A stretch of 43,906 nt of DNA from an uncultured Chloroflexota bacterium (GTDB lineage: Bacteria > Chloroflexota > Anaerolineae > Anaerolineales > Villigracilaceae). Each line of letters starts with the position of its first letter. The first letter of the stretch is position 1. A program made the position numbers and the translations under genes. The notes beneath the pieces were generated by a model. It searched no databases. It saw nothing but the letters and a program-made list of their open reading frames with translations, and was not told the origin of the DNA. Location: assembly GCA_903914955.1 (NCBI GenBank), contig CAIWRB010000128.1, positions 1 to 43,906 on the forward strand, read 5' to 3'. Shown piece by piece: positions 17,123-25,652 of the stretch.

Positions 17123-19918
17123 ATGTCAAAAATAAACCTTTCAGTTAATGGGAAAGATTATTCACTCGGATCTGTCGCGGGCGAAACTTTATCGACCCTA
17201 CTTCGCGATCGGCTTCGTCTCACTGGCACAAAGATCGGTTGTGAAGAAGCCGAGTGCGGCGCGTGCACCGTCCTTGTGGATGGAGAGCCGATGATGTCCT
17301 GTGTCTATCCTGCCGAGCGCGCCGATGGTAAGAACATCGTCACTATCGAAGGACTCGCACAGCGCGTTCATAACGAAATGAAACTTCACCCGTTGCAGGA
17401 AGCTTTTGTTGAACAGGGCGCTGTGCAGTGCGGATTCTGCATCCCCGGCCAAATCATGACTGCGTATGCTTTGCTCAAACGTAATCCAGATCCAAACAGC
17501 GATGATATTCGATTTGCTTTGAAAGATACTCTTTGCCGTTGCGCGGGTTATCCTTCGATTGAAAATGCCATCATCGCCGCGGCCGAAGCCTTACGGACAG
17601 GAGAACCCGTTCAAAAGCCGACGCACATTCCTGATTCAATTCATAATCACAAGACAGTCGGTCATAGTCACTTGCGCCCAGAGGCTGTGGAAAAAGTAAC
17701 CGGCGAAGCCATCTATACCGATGATCTGACATTCGACGGCATGTTGTTTGCCAAAGCCCGCCGCGCCATGATTCCACATGGATTTTTAACCAAGCTCGAT
17801 GTCTCCAAAGCAAAGGCACTCCCCGGTGTGGTTGCGGTTCTAACTGCTGAAGATATTCCAGGCGAACATAATCATGGACTGGTCATCTACGATTGGCCGG
17901 CGATAGTCGGCATCGGTGAACGGGTGCGTTATGTCGGGGATTCAATTGCCATCGTTGCCGCCGAGACTCAGGATATCGCCGAACAGGCGTCCGCGCTGAT
18001 CGAAGCGGAGTTTGACCTCCAGCCCGTCATCACGGATCCAGTTCAGGCGCGTCAGGACGGCGTCCCTCAAATCCACGAAAAAGGAAATTTGCTTAAGCAC
18101 ATCAAAGTTCGCAAGGGTGATATGGATGCGGGTTTTGCGAAAGCCGATCTTGTTTTTGAACACACCTTCCACACGCCGGCCACTGACCACGCTTTCATCG
18201 AGCCCGAGTGCAGCATCGGCGTGCCGCTGGCCGATGGTCGCATGGAAATTTATGTTGGCTCGCAAATTCCGTATCAGGATAAAACACAGGTTGCGCGTGC
18301 GTTGGGTTGGGATGAGTCTCGCATCCGCGTTGTGGGTCAACTGATGGGCGGCGGTTTCGGCGGCAAGGAAGACATTATGGGACAGATCCACGTTGCCCTG
18401 CTTGCGAACGGGACTCAGCGCCCCGTGAAGTTGTTGTTTGATCGCCACGAAAGTTTGCTTGTGCATCCCAAGCGCCACGCCACGCAGATTCGTGTCAAGA
18501 TGGGCGCGATGAAGAATGGCCGACTCGTTGCGGTGGATACCGAACTCTACGGTGACACGGGCGCATATGCGTCGCTCGGCGAGAAGGTGATGACCCGCGC
18601 CACAACGCACGCCGCTGGGCCGTATGACGTGGAAAATGTCCGCGCCGATTGTTACGCCATGTACACCAACAATCCGCCCGCGGGCGCGTTCCGCGGTTTC
18701 GGCGTCACGCAATCTGCATTTGCAGTTGAATCAATGATGGACATGCTCGCTGAAAAATTGGGTATTGACCGCATTGATCTGCGCCGCATGAACGCGCTGC
18801 ACGTTGGAAGTATCACCAACACAGGACAGGAATTAAAAGAGTCCGTGGGCTTGATGGAATGTATTGACCGCGTGAATACGGAGATGCGCAAACACAACTC
18901 GGATCCATTCACGCCGATCACTGATCCTGCCAATCCGAACTTGGTACGCGCCTGGGGCTTTGCCTCTGCCTATAAGAATACAGGGCTCGGCGGCGGCGCT
19001 CCCGACATCTCTGGCGCGGATGTTGAACTATACGAAGACGGCACATTCCAAGTCCGTAGTTCAGCTGCTGAACTAGGTCAGGGACTCGTGACTGTCATGC
19101 GTTTGATCGTCTCCGAAGAAATGGCTGTCGCTCCAGAAAAAGTTCGCGTGCTTGTGATGGACACTGACTTGACTCCCAACGGTGGTCCGACAACTGCATC
19201 ACGCCAAACATTTGTGACAGGCAACGCATCTCGCTATGCCGCAAAGACTCTGCGTGATGAGATCACCGCCACGATGGCGGAGAAATATGATGTGAAGCCC
19301 GAGCAAATTAAATTCAGGGACGGCAGTGTCCACGTCAATGGGACTTCGCTAACTTATGCAGAAATTTATAAAGAAATGAAAGCTCTTGGAAAACAGCCCT
19401 GCGTCCGCTACGAATACGAAGCGCCCAAGACCAAACCGCTCGGCGAAGGCGGCGACATGCACTTTGCCTTTTCATTCGGTGTGCAGGCTGCCGAAGTGGA
19501 AGTCAACAAGTTGACAGGCGAAGTGCGCGTTCTGAAAGTCATCTCAGCCAACGATGTGGGCATGGCGGTCAATCCGCTTGGCTTGCAGGGACAGATCGAA
19601 GGCGGCGTGATGATGGGACTCGGCAACGCTCTCACCGAAGAATTCATCGTCGAGAACGGCAACGTGATCACAGATCATCTTGCCCGTTATCGCGTCCCTG
19701 GTATTATGCTCACTCCAGAGATCACTTCCATCGTTGTCGAGCACCCTGTGGAAGCAGGTCCCTACGGCGCGAAGGGCGTGGGCGAAGTGTGCAGTATCCC
19801 AACCACACCCGCCATCACAAACGCTATCTACAATGCGGTCGGCGTGCGTATTGATAGGACGCCTGTGGATCAGGAGTTGATCGCCAATGCGATATGGGAG
19901 CGGGAAAGTGGGAAGTGA
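17123..19918 (+). CDS. xdh: Xanthine dehydrogenase-type molybdenum hydroxylase, fused FeS and Mo subunit
   Basis: A 931-aa fusion. Residues 1-155 carry two [2Fe-2S] clusters: Cys40, 45, 48 and 60, then Cys103, 106, 138 and 140. From about residue 175 it is a molybdopterin-binding hydroxylase chain: RPEAVEKVTGEAIYTDD, GQLMGGGFGGKED, GAFRGFGVTQSAFAVE, SAAELGQGLVTVM, GGPTTASRQTFVTG and a C-terminal GAKGVGEVCSIP with the likely catalytic Glu. The two-part fusion with a separate FAD protein matches the selenium-dependent xanthine dehydrogenase group, and ygeY/ygeW genes nearby support that. No selD, yqeB or yqeC gene is in the window, so selenium dependence is unproven. It would oxidise hypoxanthine to xanthine and urate. 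Confidence 0.9.
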   Translation: MSKINLSVNGKDYSLGSVAGETLSTLLRDRLRLTGTKIGCEEAECGACTVLVDGEPMMSCVYPAERADGKNIVTIEGLAQRVHNEMKLHPLQEAFVEQGAVQCGFCIPGQIMTAYALLKRNPDPNSDDIRFALKDTLCRCAGYPSIENAIIAAAEALRTGEPVQKPTHIPDSIHNHKTVGHSHLRPEAVEKVTGEAIYTDDLTFDGMLFAKARRAMIPHGFLTKLDVSKAKALPGVVAVLTAEDIPGEHNHGLVIYDWPAIVGIGERVRYVGDSIAIVAAETQDIAEQASALIEAEFDLQPVITDPVQARQDGVPQIHEKGNLLKHIKVRKGDMDAGFAKADLVFEHTFHTPATDHAFIEPECSIGVPLADGRMEIYVGSQIPYQDKTQVARALGWDESRIRVVGQLMGGGFGGKEDIMGQIHVALLANGTQRPVKLLFDRHESLLVHPKRHATQIRVKMGAMKNGRLVAVDTELYGDTGAYASLGEKVMTRATTHAAGPYDVENVRADCYAMYTNNPPAGAFRGFGVTQSAFAVESMMDMLAEKLGIDRIDLRRMNALHVGSITNTGQELKESVGLMECIDRVNTEMRKHNSDPFTPITDPANPNLVRAWGFASAYKNTGLGGGAPDISGADVELYEDGTFQVRSSAAELGQGLVTVMRLIVSEEMAVAPEKVRVLVMDTDLTPNGGPTTASRQTFVTGNASRYAAKTLRDEITATMAEKYDVKPEQIKFRDGSVHVNGTSLTYAEIYKEMKALGKQPCVRYEYEAPKTKPLGEGGDMHFAFSFGVQAAEVEVNKLTGEVRVLKVISANDVGMAVNPLGLQGQIEGGVMMGLGNALTEEFIVENGNVITDHLARYRVPGIMLTPEITSIVVEHPVEAGPYGAKGVGEVCSIPTTPAITNAIYNAVGVRIDRTPVDQELIANAIWERESGK

Positions 19919-19931
19919 TCAGTAATCAGTG

Positions 19932-19970
19932 AAAAAGGACTCTCAGGTTTTTTGCCTGAGAGTCCTTTTT
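19932..19970. terminator. Bidirectional terminator between xdh and the DUF2442 gene
   Basis: Perfect 16-bp arms, 19932-19947 and 19955-19970, with a 7-base T-rich loop. The outer arms are A-rich and T-rich, so it works in both directions, ending xdh on the plus strand and the DUF2442 gene on the minus strand. A close relative lies at 20759-20796. Confidence 0.92.
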
Positions 19971-19976
19971 GATTTG

Positions 19977-20318
19977 CTACTTCATTGCAACACGTGCTTT
20001 TGAAAGTTTCTTTTTCTGAACTGCCGCCACAGCGATATTTTTCTTTTTGCCCCGGGTAGTTTTGCTCTGAGATGGAAATTTCTTTACAGCCTTACTTTCA
20101 AGATAAAGCGTATCATAACTCAGGTCAATTTCCCCTTGCCATTCCACTGAGCCGGATACTACACGTGCTGTTTTGAAAAGAGCGGTATTTTTCCATCGCG
20201 CAAATACGGGTTTGTTGAAATACGGTGTCAAGTCAAAGATGCGTTTTTCGCCATTTTCAAATGTCAATAGCAGGCGGTAGTCTTCCTTAAATTGAATGGA
20301 TTTTACATAAGGATTCAT
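19977..20318 (-). CDS. DUF2442-family protein
   Basis: A 113-aa protein whose N-terminal ~75 residues match DUF2442 (YVKSIQFKEDYRLLLTFENGEKRIFDLTPYF, then WQGEIDLSYDTLYLES). A Lys-rich, basic C-terminal tail of about 38 residues, beyond the usual domain, could contact nucleic acid or be disordered. It lies 8 bases downstream of the DUF4160 gene; the two families are commonly neighbours, and the compact arrangement resembles a toxin-antitoxin or similar accessory pair. No activity is established from sequence. The start has the ribosome site TAGGAGCGCAA. Confidence 0.82.
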   Translation of the reverse strand: MNPYVKSIQFKEDYRLLLTFENGEKRIFDLTPYFNKPVFARWKNTALFKTARVVSGSVEWQGEIDLSYDTLYLESKAVKKFPSQSKTTRGKKKNIAVAAVQKKKLSKARVAMK

Positions 20319-20326
20319 TTGCGCTC

Positions 20327-20557
20327 CTATTTCAATGGGTCAATCTTGAAGACTTCTTCCCCTTTAACTGCCAGCTTCCAATCGGCGTTCAATTCTTCGC
20401 GGCGAATTTCAATCCATGCCAACACAAGACGAGTCTTGCTGTTTGGAAATTTACCAGCAAGTAATTTGCCATCTGCAATGCTAAAGACAGCCTTGTCCCC
20501 TCCATACTCTACATGAATATGGGGAACATGATGCTGTTTATTGTCTGTATAATACAT
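20327..20557 (-). CDS. DUF4160-family protein, probably 5'-disrupted
   Basis: A 76-aa remnant of a DUF4160 protein, with HHVPHIHVEYGGDKAVFSIADGKLL and a C-terminal helix region RLVLAWIEIRREELNADW. Thirteen in-frame codons upstream, at 20596, is an ATG with an excellent ribosome site (TAGGAGAAAATAAC). That frame reads M-P-I-L-S-M-F and then hits TAA at 20573-20575, where relatives usually have an aromatic residue. Translation would have to restart at 20557 without a good ribosome site. So the gene is likely a recent nonsense mutant, a shortened but functional form, or carries a sequencing error. It is paired with DUF2442 downstream. Confidence 0.7.
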   Translation of the reverse strand: MYYTDNKQHHVPHIHVEYGGDKAVFSIADGKLLAGKFPNSKTRLVLAWIEIRREELNADWKLAVKGEEVFKIDPLK

Positions 20558-20615
20558 GCGGACAATGACGCATTAAAACATGGATAGGATTGGCATGTTA
20601 TTTTCTCCTAACCGA

Positions 20616-20643
20616 ATTATATCCCGACTTTTAACGGGATATA
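20616..20643 (-). promoter_or_regulatory. Inverted repeat and -10-like element upstream of the DUF4160 gene
   Basis: TATATCCCG (20618-20626) and CGGGATATA (20635-20643) form a perfect 9-bp inverted repeat with an 8-base centre. On the minus strand a TATAAT (20616-20621) overlaps one arm, 20 bases from the upstream ATG. No good -35 is seen. It may be an operator-promoter for the DUF4160/DUF2442 pair, and it also lies at the junction with the xdh remnant. Confidence 0.4.
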
Positions 20644-20651
20644 TAATTTCC

Positions 20652-20744
20652 ATCTGTGATGCTGTCGGCGTGCGAATTGACAGGACGCCTGTGGATCAGG
20701 AGTTGATCGCGAATGAATTGTGGGAGAGGGAAAACAAGAAGTGA
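20652..20744 (+). pseudogene. 3'-terminal remnant of a second xanthine dehydrogenase-type gene
   Basis: From 20652 the frame reads I-C-D-A-V-G-V-R-I-D-R-T-P-V-D-Q-E-L and continues to I-A-N-E-L-W-E-R-E-N-K-K before TGA at 20742-20744. This matches the last ~30 codons of the intact xdh gene (I-Y-N-A-V-G-V-R-I-D-R-T ... A-N-A-I-W-E-R-E-S-G-K). Several differences are synonymous, as expected for a diverged functional paralogue rather than a fresh copy. Everything upstream is missing and replaced by the DUF4160/DUF2442 module. A related terminator follows, as in the intact copy. Confidence 0.85.
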
Positions 20745-20758
20745 AAAGTAATCAGTGA

Positions 20759-20796
20759 AAAAGGACTCTCAAGTTTTCAAGCTTGAGAGTCCTTTT
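20759..20796. terminator. Terminator after the xdh remnant
   Basis: Perfect 15-bp arms, 20759-20773 and 20782-20796, with an 8-base loop and T-rich 3' arm. It shares AGTAATCAGTGAAAAAGGA and the following CTCTCA with the terminator after intact xdh, so the two descend from one ancestor. Confidence 0.9.
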
Positions 20797-20844
20797 CATG
20801 TCTGCTTGCATATCGGGTAAAATCAGGCGAGGAAAAGGATAATT

Positions 20845-22113
20845 ATGAACAAATTCACCGGCTATCGCTGTTCACTTTGTGGCGCTGAATACCTGCCCGG
20901 TCAGGTCACGTACACCTGTCCGAAGGATGGCGGCAATCTGGATATCATTCCTGATTACGAAGCCATCAAGAAGAAATTCCATCCCGAAGATATTACCTCG
21001 CGGACTGAGTCTTCGCTTTGGAGGTATCTTCCGCTCTTGCCTGTGGACGAACCTGAAGGAGATTCTACTCCACTGCACGCTGCAGGCTGGACGCCCGTAT
21101 TTGCTCTACCGCGACTGGCAGAAAAACTCAACCTCAAGCATCTCTGGTTGAAAGACGAGTCTCGCAATCCAACAGCTTCATTCAAAGATCGCGCCAGCGC
21201 AGTCGTTGTGACTCGCGCGCGCGAACTCAAAGCTGAAGTGGTGGTGACTGCATCCACAGGTAATGCGGGCGCGGCCTTGGCAGGCATGTCCGCTGCAGTG
21301 GGACAGAAGGCAATCATCTTTGCGCCTAAATCCGCTCCGCAGGCCAAGGTGGCGCAGCTGCTCATCTTCGGCGCAAAAGTGATTCTAGTGGATGGAACCT
21401 ACGATGAAGCATTCGATCTAAGCGTCAAAGCCTCGAATGAATTTGGCTGGTATTGCCGCAACACTGGATACAATCCATTTACATTGGAAGGAAAGAAGAC
21501 CGCCGCTTTTGAAATTTGGGAATGGTGGCTGGAAGCTCATCGAGAGTGGCATCAAAAAGACAAACAGCTTGATGATCACGCGCCTCTCACTATTTTTGTT
21601 TCAGTTGGTGATGGCAATATTATTTCAGGTATTCACAAAGGCTTCAAGGATCTGTTTGCATTAGGCTGGATTCAAAATATGCCGCGCATCATCGGCGTGC
21701 AGGCGGAAGGTTCCGCAGCGATTGCAAATGCGTTTAACGCAAACACTGAAATCATCACACCCGTCTCTGCTACGACGATCGCGGATAGCATTTCCGTAGA
21801 TCTGCCACGAGATGGAGTCCGCGCGGTGCGGGCTGTGAAGGAAACTGGTGGAAAATACATCACCGTGACCGATGAGGAGATCATTAAGTCTATTGCGGAA
21901 CTTGGCAGAATGGGAGTCTTTCCCGAACCGGCTGGAGCGACGGCTTATGCGGGTCTGGTCAAAGCGGCAGGTTCGGGCGTCGTCCGAATTGATGATCCAG
22001 TCCTCGTTATGAATACAGGCAGCGGTCTCAAAGATATCCGAGCGGCGATGAAGGCCGTTATCGAAGCGCCGATCATTGAACCAACTTTGTCAGCGGTGAA
22101 AAAATTATTATGA
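20845..22113 (+). CDS. thrC: Threonine synthase
   Basis: A 422-aa PLP-dependent fold-type II enzyme that converts O-phosphohomoserine to threonine. An N-terminal zinc-ribbon-like segment (YRCSLCGAEY with Cys8 and Cys11, then TCPKDG) is typical of one threonine synthase group. The PLP lysine is in NPTASFKDRASAVV near residues 110-124. STGNAGAALAGMSA near 137-150 binds the PLP phosphate, and a C-terminal MNTGSGLKD follows. I considered diaminopropionate ammonia-lyase (YgeX), because purine clusters often contain it, but the zinc ribbon and motif order favour threonine synthase. The start follows GAGGAAAAGG. It overlaps the next gene by 4 bases. Confidence 0.9.
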   Translation: MNKFTGYRCSLCGAEYLPGQVTYTCPKDGGNLDIIPDYEAIKKKFHPEDITSRTESSLWRYLPLLPVDEPEGDSTPLHAAGWTPVFALPRLAEKLNLKHLWLKDESRNPTASFKDRASAVVVTRARELKAEVVVTASTGNAGAALAGMSAAVGQKAIIFAPKSAPQAKVAQLLIFGAKVILVDGTYDEAFDLSVKASNEFGWYCRNTGYNPFTLEGKKTAAFEIWEWWLEAHREWHQKDKQLDDHAPLTIFVSVGDGNIISGIHKGFKDLFALGWIQNMPRIIGVQAEGSAAIANAFNANTEIITPVSATTIADSISVDLPRDGVRAVRAVKETGGKYITVTDEEIIKSIAELGRMGVFPEPAGATAYAGLVKAAGSGVVRIDDPVLVMNTGSGLKDIRAAMKAVIEAPIIEPTLSAVKKLL

Positions 22114-23282
22114 AAAATAAAAATAATATTGCCTGGAGTGATTCTTTTCGCTATGTAGTTGGGATCATCATCTTTATCGCTATTGTTGCGCTGCTGCTAT
22201 ACGCGCACGAAGCTGTTAAGGCGTTGATCATTGCGGCATTTGTAGCATATCTCATCAGCCCTGCTGTCAGCTTATTAATGGACCGGACAAAACTCTCGCG
22301 CATTGCCGCGGTCAACATTGTATATTTCTCTTCATTGATCGTTTTGGTGGGGGTACCTTCCATCTTAACTCCGATCTTTTTTGACGAAATAAAAATTGTC
22401 GCGCAGGATTTGTTGGATCTATCGAATGAGATCAGTGTGATACTTTCGAAGCCTGTGCAGTTAGGCGGAATGGCTTTTCATTTTGAACAACTTGGGGCCA
22501 GCCTGGCGAATGTGCAGAATGTAATTCTGACGCCGCTGCCTGAAAAAGCCTTGGCATTACTTGAGACAACCTCTGTTGGTGTCTTATGGTTTTTGGTGAT
22601 CATCGTGGGCATACATTTATTCATGAGTGAATGGCCGCAGATGCGTGTGCGATTATTGGAACTTACTCCGCCGTCGTATCATGATGATGTGCGTGAATTA
22701 TACAGACGCGTGCGCGGCATATGGATGGCCTACCTGCGCGGGCAGATCGTGTTGATGATCATTGTTGGGATCGTGTTTACGATTGCGTGGATGATCATGG
22801 GGATACCGGGCGCTTTGGTGTTGGGTGCGATCGCGGGGCTCTTCACGCTTGTGCCTGACGTGGGCCCTTTTGTGGCGGTTATGCTGGCAATGTCTGTTGC
22901 TTTATTGGAAGGTTCGAGTTGGATTCCGCTTTCAAATTTTCTGGTAGCGGGCATTGTTTTTGTTGTTTATTTGGTTTTGATCAATCTGAAAAATTTTTGG
23001 CTGCGTCCTTACATTATGGGACGCAGTGTCCATATGAATGAAGCGTTGATATTTATTGCCATTATGGCGGCGACTATTTTGGAAGGTATCATGGGCGCGC
23101 TTTTGGTTGTACCTATTCTGGCTTCGATGATGGTGATCCTTGAATATTTTCGCTGCCGTGTATTGGGGCTGCCGCCCTTTAAGGATGGGGATGATCAGCA
23201 ATTTGTTGATTCACCGCAAAAAATTGGATCATTGCGCCGCACCTTCATCCGCGCGCAGGCTAAAACGAAAAAAGACGTATGA
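22110..23282 (+). CDS. AI-2E family transporter
   Basis: A 390-aa inner-membrane protein with about eight hydrophobic segments. Family signs are an N-terminal two-helix region (IAIVALLLYAHEAVKALIIAAFVAYLISP), a central amphipathic stretch, WMAYLRGQIVLMIIVGIVFTIAWMIMGIPGALVLGAIAGLFTLVPDVGP near 205-255 (in separate helices), and a C-terminal ALLVVPILA helix. AI-2E family members export small molecules or ions; true autoinducer transport is shown for few, so the substrate is open. ATGA overlaps link it to both neighbours in one operon. Confidence 0.9.
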   Translation: MKNKNNIAWSDSFRYVVGIIIFIAIVALLLYAHEAVKALIIAAFVAYLISPAVSLLMDRTKLSRIAAVNIVYFSSLIVLVGVPSILTPIFFDEIKIVAQDLLDLSNEISVILSKPVQLGGMAFHFEQLGASLANVQNVILTPLPEKALALLETTSVGVLWFLVIIVGIHLFMSEWPQMRVRLLELTPPSYHDDVRELYRRVRGIWMAYLRGQIVLMIIVGIVFTIAWMIMGIPGALVLGAIAGLFTLVPDVGPFVAVMLAMSVALLEGSSWIPLSNFLVAGIVFVVYLVLINLKNFWLRPYIMGRSVHMNEALIFIAIMAATILEGIMGALLVVPILASMMVILEYFRCRVLGLPPFKDGDDQQFVDSPQKIGSLRRTFIRAQAKTKKDV

Positions 23283-24211
23283 AAATAATATATTCCATTA
23301 TTGCGCCTATCTATAACGAAATCGATAATCTCCCTGAACTCTATCGTCGCGTAAAAAAAGTGATGGACTCTTCCGGCGAGCCGTGGGAGCTTCTCCTCGT
23401 AGACGATGGTTCAACGGATGGCTCAACCGAAGGAATCCGCGAACTCGCGCAAAAGGACGCAACTGTGCGCCCGATCATTTTTGCGCGCAACTTCGGGCAC
23501 CAGGTTGCCATCACCGCAGGCTGGGATTACGCGCGCGGTGACGCGATTATCATTATTGACGCTGACTTGCAGGATCCGCCTGAAACCATCCTTGAACTTG
23601 CCAAAAAATGGAAGGAAGGCTACGAGGTTGTTTATGCTGTGCGTGGCGAGCGTGAAGGTGAATCATGGTTCAAGAAATTCACCGCCGCCATGTTCTACCG
23701 TTTGATCTACAGCATTACGGATGTGAAAATTCCAGTGGACACTGGCGACTTCCGCTTGATGGATCGCAAAGTGGTGAATGTTCTCAAGCAAATGAAAGAA
23801 CGTCACCGCTTTCCACGCGGCATGTCAGCCTGGGTTGGGTTTAAGCAAATTGGTGTGAAATACAAACGCGCCGCGCGCGTTGCGGGAGTGACGAAATATC
23901 CATTCAGCAAAATGCTCAAGCTTGCGTTGAACGCCATTACAGGCTTTTCATATTTCCCTTTACAAGTTGCCACATATTTTGGATTTGCTTCAGCAGGCGT
24001 TTCCATCCTTGCCATTCCAGTTGTCATTTATATGCGTATCACAGGCTCTGGCGCATTCTTTGGTCAAGCTACAACCTTGATCGCGGTGCTATTCCTCGGC
24101 GGCGTGCAGCTTATCTCTTTGGGTATTCTCGGCGAATATATTGGGCGTTTATACGATGAAGCCAAGGGCAGACCGCTTTATATCGTCCGCGACGCGCCTG
24201 ATGATCAGTAA
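23279..24211 (+). CDS. Family 2 glycosyltransferase (polyprenyl-phosphate sugar transferase type)
   Basis: A 310-aa GT2 enzyme. Motifs are APIYNEIDNLPELYRRV near the N-terminus, VDDGSTDGS near 41-49, DADLQDPPE (metal-binding DxD region) near 93-101 and the acceptor motif DTGDFRLMDRKV near 157-168. Two C-terminal membrane helices lie near residues 230-255 and 262-285. This layout matches the DPM1/GtrB/ArnC group, which transfers a sugar from a nucleotide to a lipid phosphate at the cytoplasmic membrane. It is the third gene of the thrC operon through a 4-base overlap. The donor sugar cannot be deduced. Confidence 0.9.
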   Translation: MKIIYSIIAPIYNEIDNLPELYRRVKKVMDSSGEPWELLLVDDGSTDGSTEGIRELAQKDATVRPIIFARNFGHQVAITAGWDYARGDAIIIIDADLQDPPETILELAKKWKEGYEVVYAVRGEREGESWFKKFTAAMFYRLIYSITDVKIPVDTGDFRLMDRKVVNVLKQMKERHRFPRGMSAWVGFKQIGVKYKRAARVAGVTKYPFSKMLKLALNAITGFSYFPLQVATYFGFASAGVSILAIPVVIYMRITGSGAFFGQATTLIAVLFLGGVQLISLGILGEYIGRLYDEAKGRPLYIVRDAPDDQ

Positions 24212-24283
24212 CCAGTGAATAGTAATCAGTCGGCGGTCTCACGAAAGTAGGCGCGACTTTTTTATCATCCCCATCTTCCCCCC

Positions 24284-25642
24284 ATGAGCCTCTCCTTCCT
24301 AAAAGACCGTACTTTTATCCGTGAATTGCTGGTGATCGCGATTCCCATTTCCTTTCAACAACTCATCAACGCCTCGCTCAATATGATCGACGTCATCATG
24401 GTCGGGCAGTTGGGCGAGACCGCCATCGCCGCGCTTGGTTTATCCAACCAGGTTTTCTTTGTATTAATTCTGATCCTTTTCGGTGCAACCAGCGGCATGG
24501 CCATCTTCACCGCACAATTTTGGGGCAAACAGGAGATCGAACCGATCCGTAAAGTATTGGGCATGAGTCTGATCATCTCTATTACCGTCGCACTCCTTTT
24601 TAGCCTTGCGGCAATCCTCATGCCTGAAACCCTGCTTGGCTTTTATACAAAAGATACTGAAGTCATTCGTCTTGGGAGCAGTTATCTGCGCATTGTCGGC
24701 TTCACATATATTCCAGTTGCAATCGCCACCGCCTACATTGCCGTGATGCGCAGTATTCAATTGATCCGCATCACAGTCATTGCGACCATCTCCGCGTTGA
24801 TCTTCAAGACCATTTTGGGATATGGATTGATCTTCGGAATTGGTGGACTTCCTGCGCTGGGAGTGCGAGGTGCCGCGATCGGCACCGCATCAGGCTGGAC
24901 CCTGGAACTGGTTCTGCTCCTCATCCTGATCTACACCCAGAAGACTCCGCTTGCCGCCAACCCGTTGACATTTTTCTCCTTCGATCTGCCATTTTTTACA
25001 CGCGTACTTAGAACTGTTTTGCCTGCGGTTGCGAATGAACTTTTCTGGTCGGTGGGTATCACAACCTATAATGCTATTTACGCCCACATCGGTACTGATT
25101 CAATTGCCGCGATCAACGTCAACGCGACGATTGAGGAACTTGGCTTCGTTATATTCATCGGGCTTGGCAATGCCTGCGCGGTGATGGTCGGTAATCGAAT
25201 TGGCGCAGGCCGCAAGGACGAAGCCTACGAAATCGTTCGGCGGGTCATCATCCTGGGAATGGCCTTCGCAATGAGCGTTGGTTTAATTGTTTTTTTGCTG
25301 CGCGATGTGATAGTCGGGCTTTATGCACTTTCCCCCAGCGGAGAAAATAATGTCCGTTGGTTATTGCTGGTCATGGCAAGTACTTTGTGGATCCGCATGT
25401 TTAACTTCGCGATCTTCATTGGCGCGCTGCGGGCAGGCGGCGACACGCGCTTTGCGTTGATCATGGAGATATGTTCCATTTGGCTGATCGGAGTTCCAGC
25501 CGCGTATGTAGGCGCGTTTGTGCTCAATCTGCCCGTATATTTTGTTTATCTCATGGTGGTTTTGGAAGAGGTGGCAAAGGCATTCGTGAGCGTCTGGAGA
25601 TTCAGGTCACGAAAATGGATTCACGATCTGGTGAATATATAA
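24284..25642 (+). CDS. MATE-family efflux transporter
   Basis: A 452-aa membrane protein with about 12 helices in two pseudo-symmetric halves. The N-terminal half has IAIPISFQQLINASLNMIDVIMVGQLGETAIAA split over helices 1 and 2, and the second half repeats the pattern (VLPAVANELFWSVGITTYNAIYAHIGTDSIAA). This is the NorM/DinF-type architecture for cation-coupled drug or metabolite export. The start lies in a C-rich stretch without a convincing ribosome site, 72 bases after the glycosyltransferase. A bidirectional terminator follows. Confidence 0.92.
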   Translation: MSLSFLKDRTFIRELLVIAIPISFQQLINASLNMIDVIMVGQLGETAIAALGLSNQVFFVLILILFGATSGMAIFTAQFWGKQEIEPIRKVLGMSLIISITVALLFSLAAILMPETLLGFYTKDTEVIRLGSSYLRIVGFTYIPVAIATAYIAVMRSIQLIRITVIATISALIFKTILGYGLIFGIGGLPALGVRGAAIGTASGWTLELVLLLILIYTQKTPLAANPLTFFSFDLPFFTRVLRTVLPAVANELFWSVGITTYNAIYAHIGTDSIAAINVNATIEELGFVIFIGLGNACAVMVGNRIGAGRKDEAYEIVRRVIILGMAFAMSVGLIVFLLRDVIVGLYALSPSGENNVRWLLLVMASTLWIRMFNFAIFIGALRAGGDTRFALIMEICSIWLIGVPAAYVGAFVLNLPVYFVYLMVVLEEVAKAFVSVWRFRSRKWIHDLVNI

Positions 25643-25652
25643 TAATAATAAT

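Noticed and set aside
17942-18712. Antisense open frame of 256 codons inside the xdh gene
   Set aside because: A shadow of the high-quality xdh reading frame with no recognisable domain.
20845-22113. Assignment as diaminopropionate ammonia-lyase (YgeX), the missing purine-cluster enzyme
   Set aside because: The N-terminal zinc-ribbon Cys pairs and motif order fit threonine synthase; it also lies in a separate operon after a terminator.
24228-24263. Terminator after the glycosyltransferase gene
   Set aside because: Only about five consecutive base pairs (AGTCG/CGACT) with a long loop precede the T-run; too weak for a feature call.
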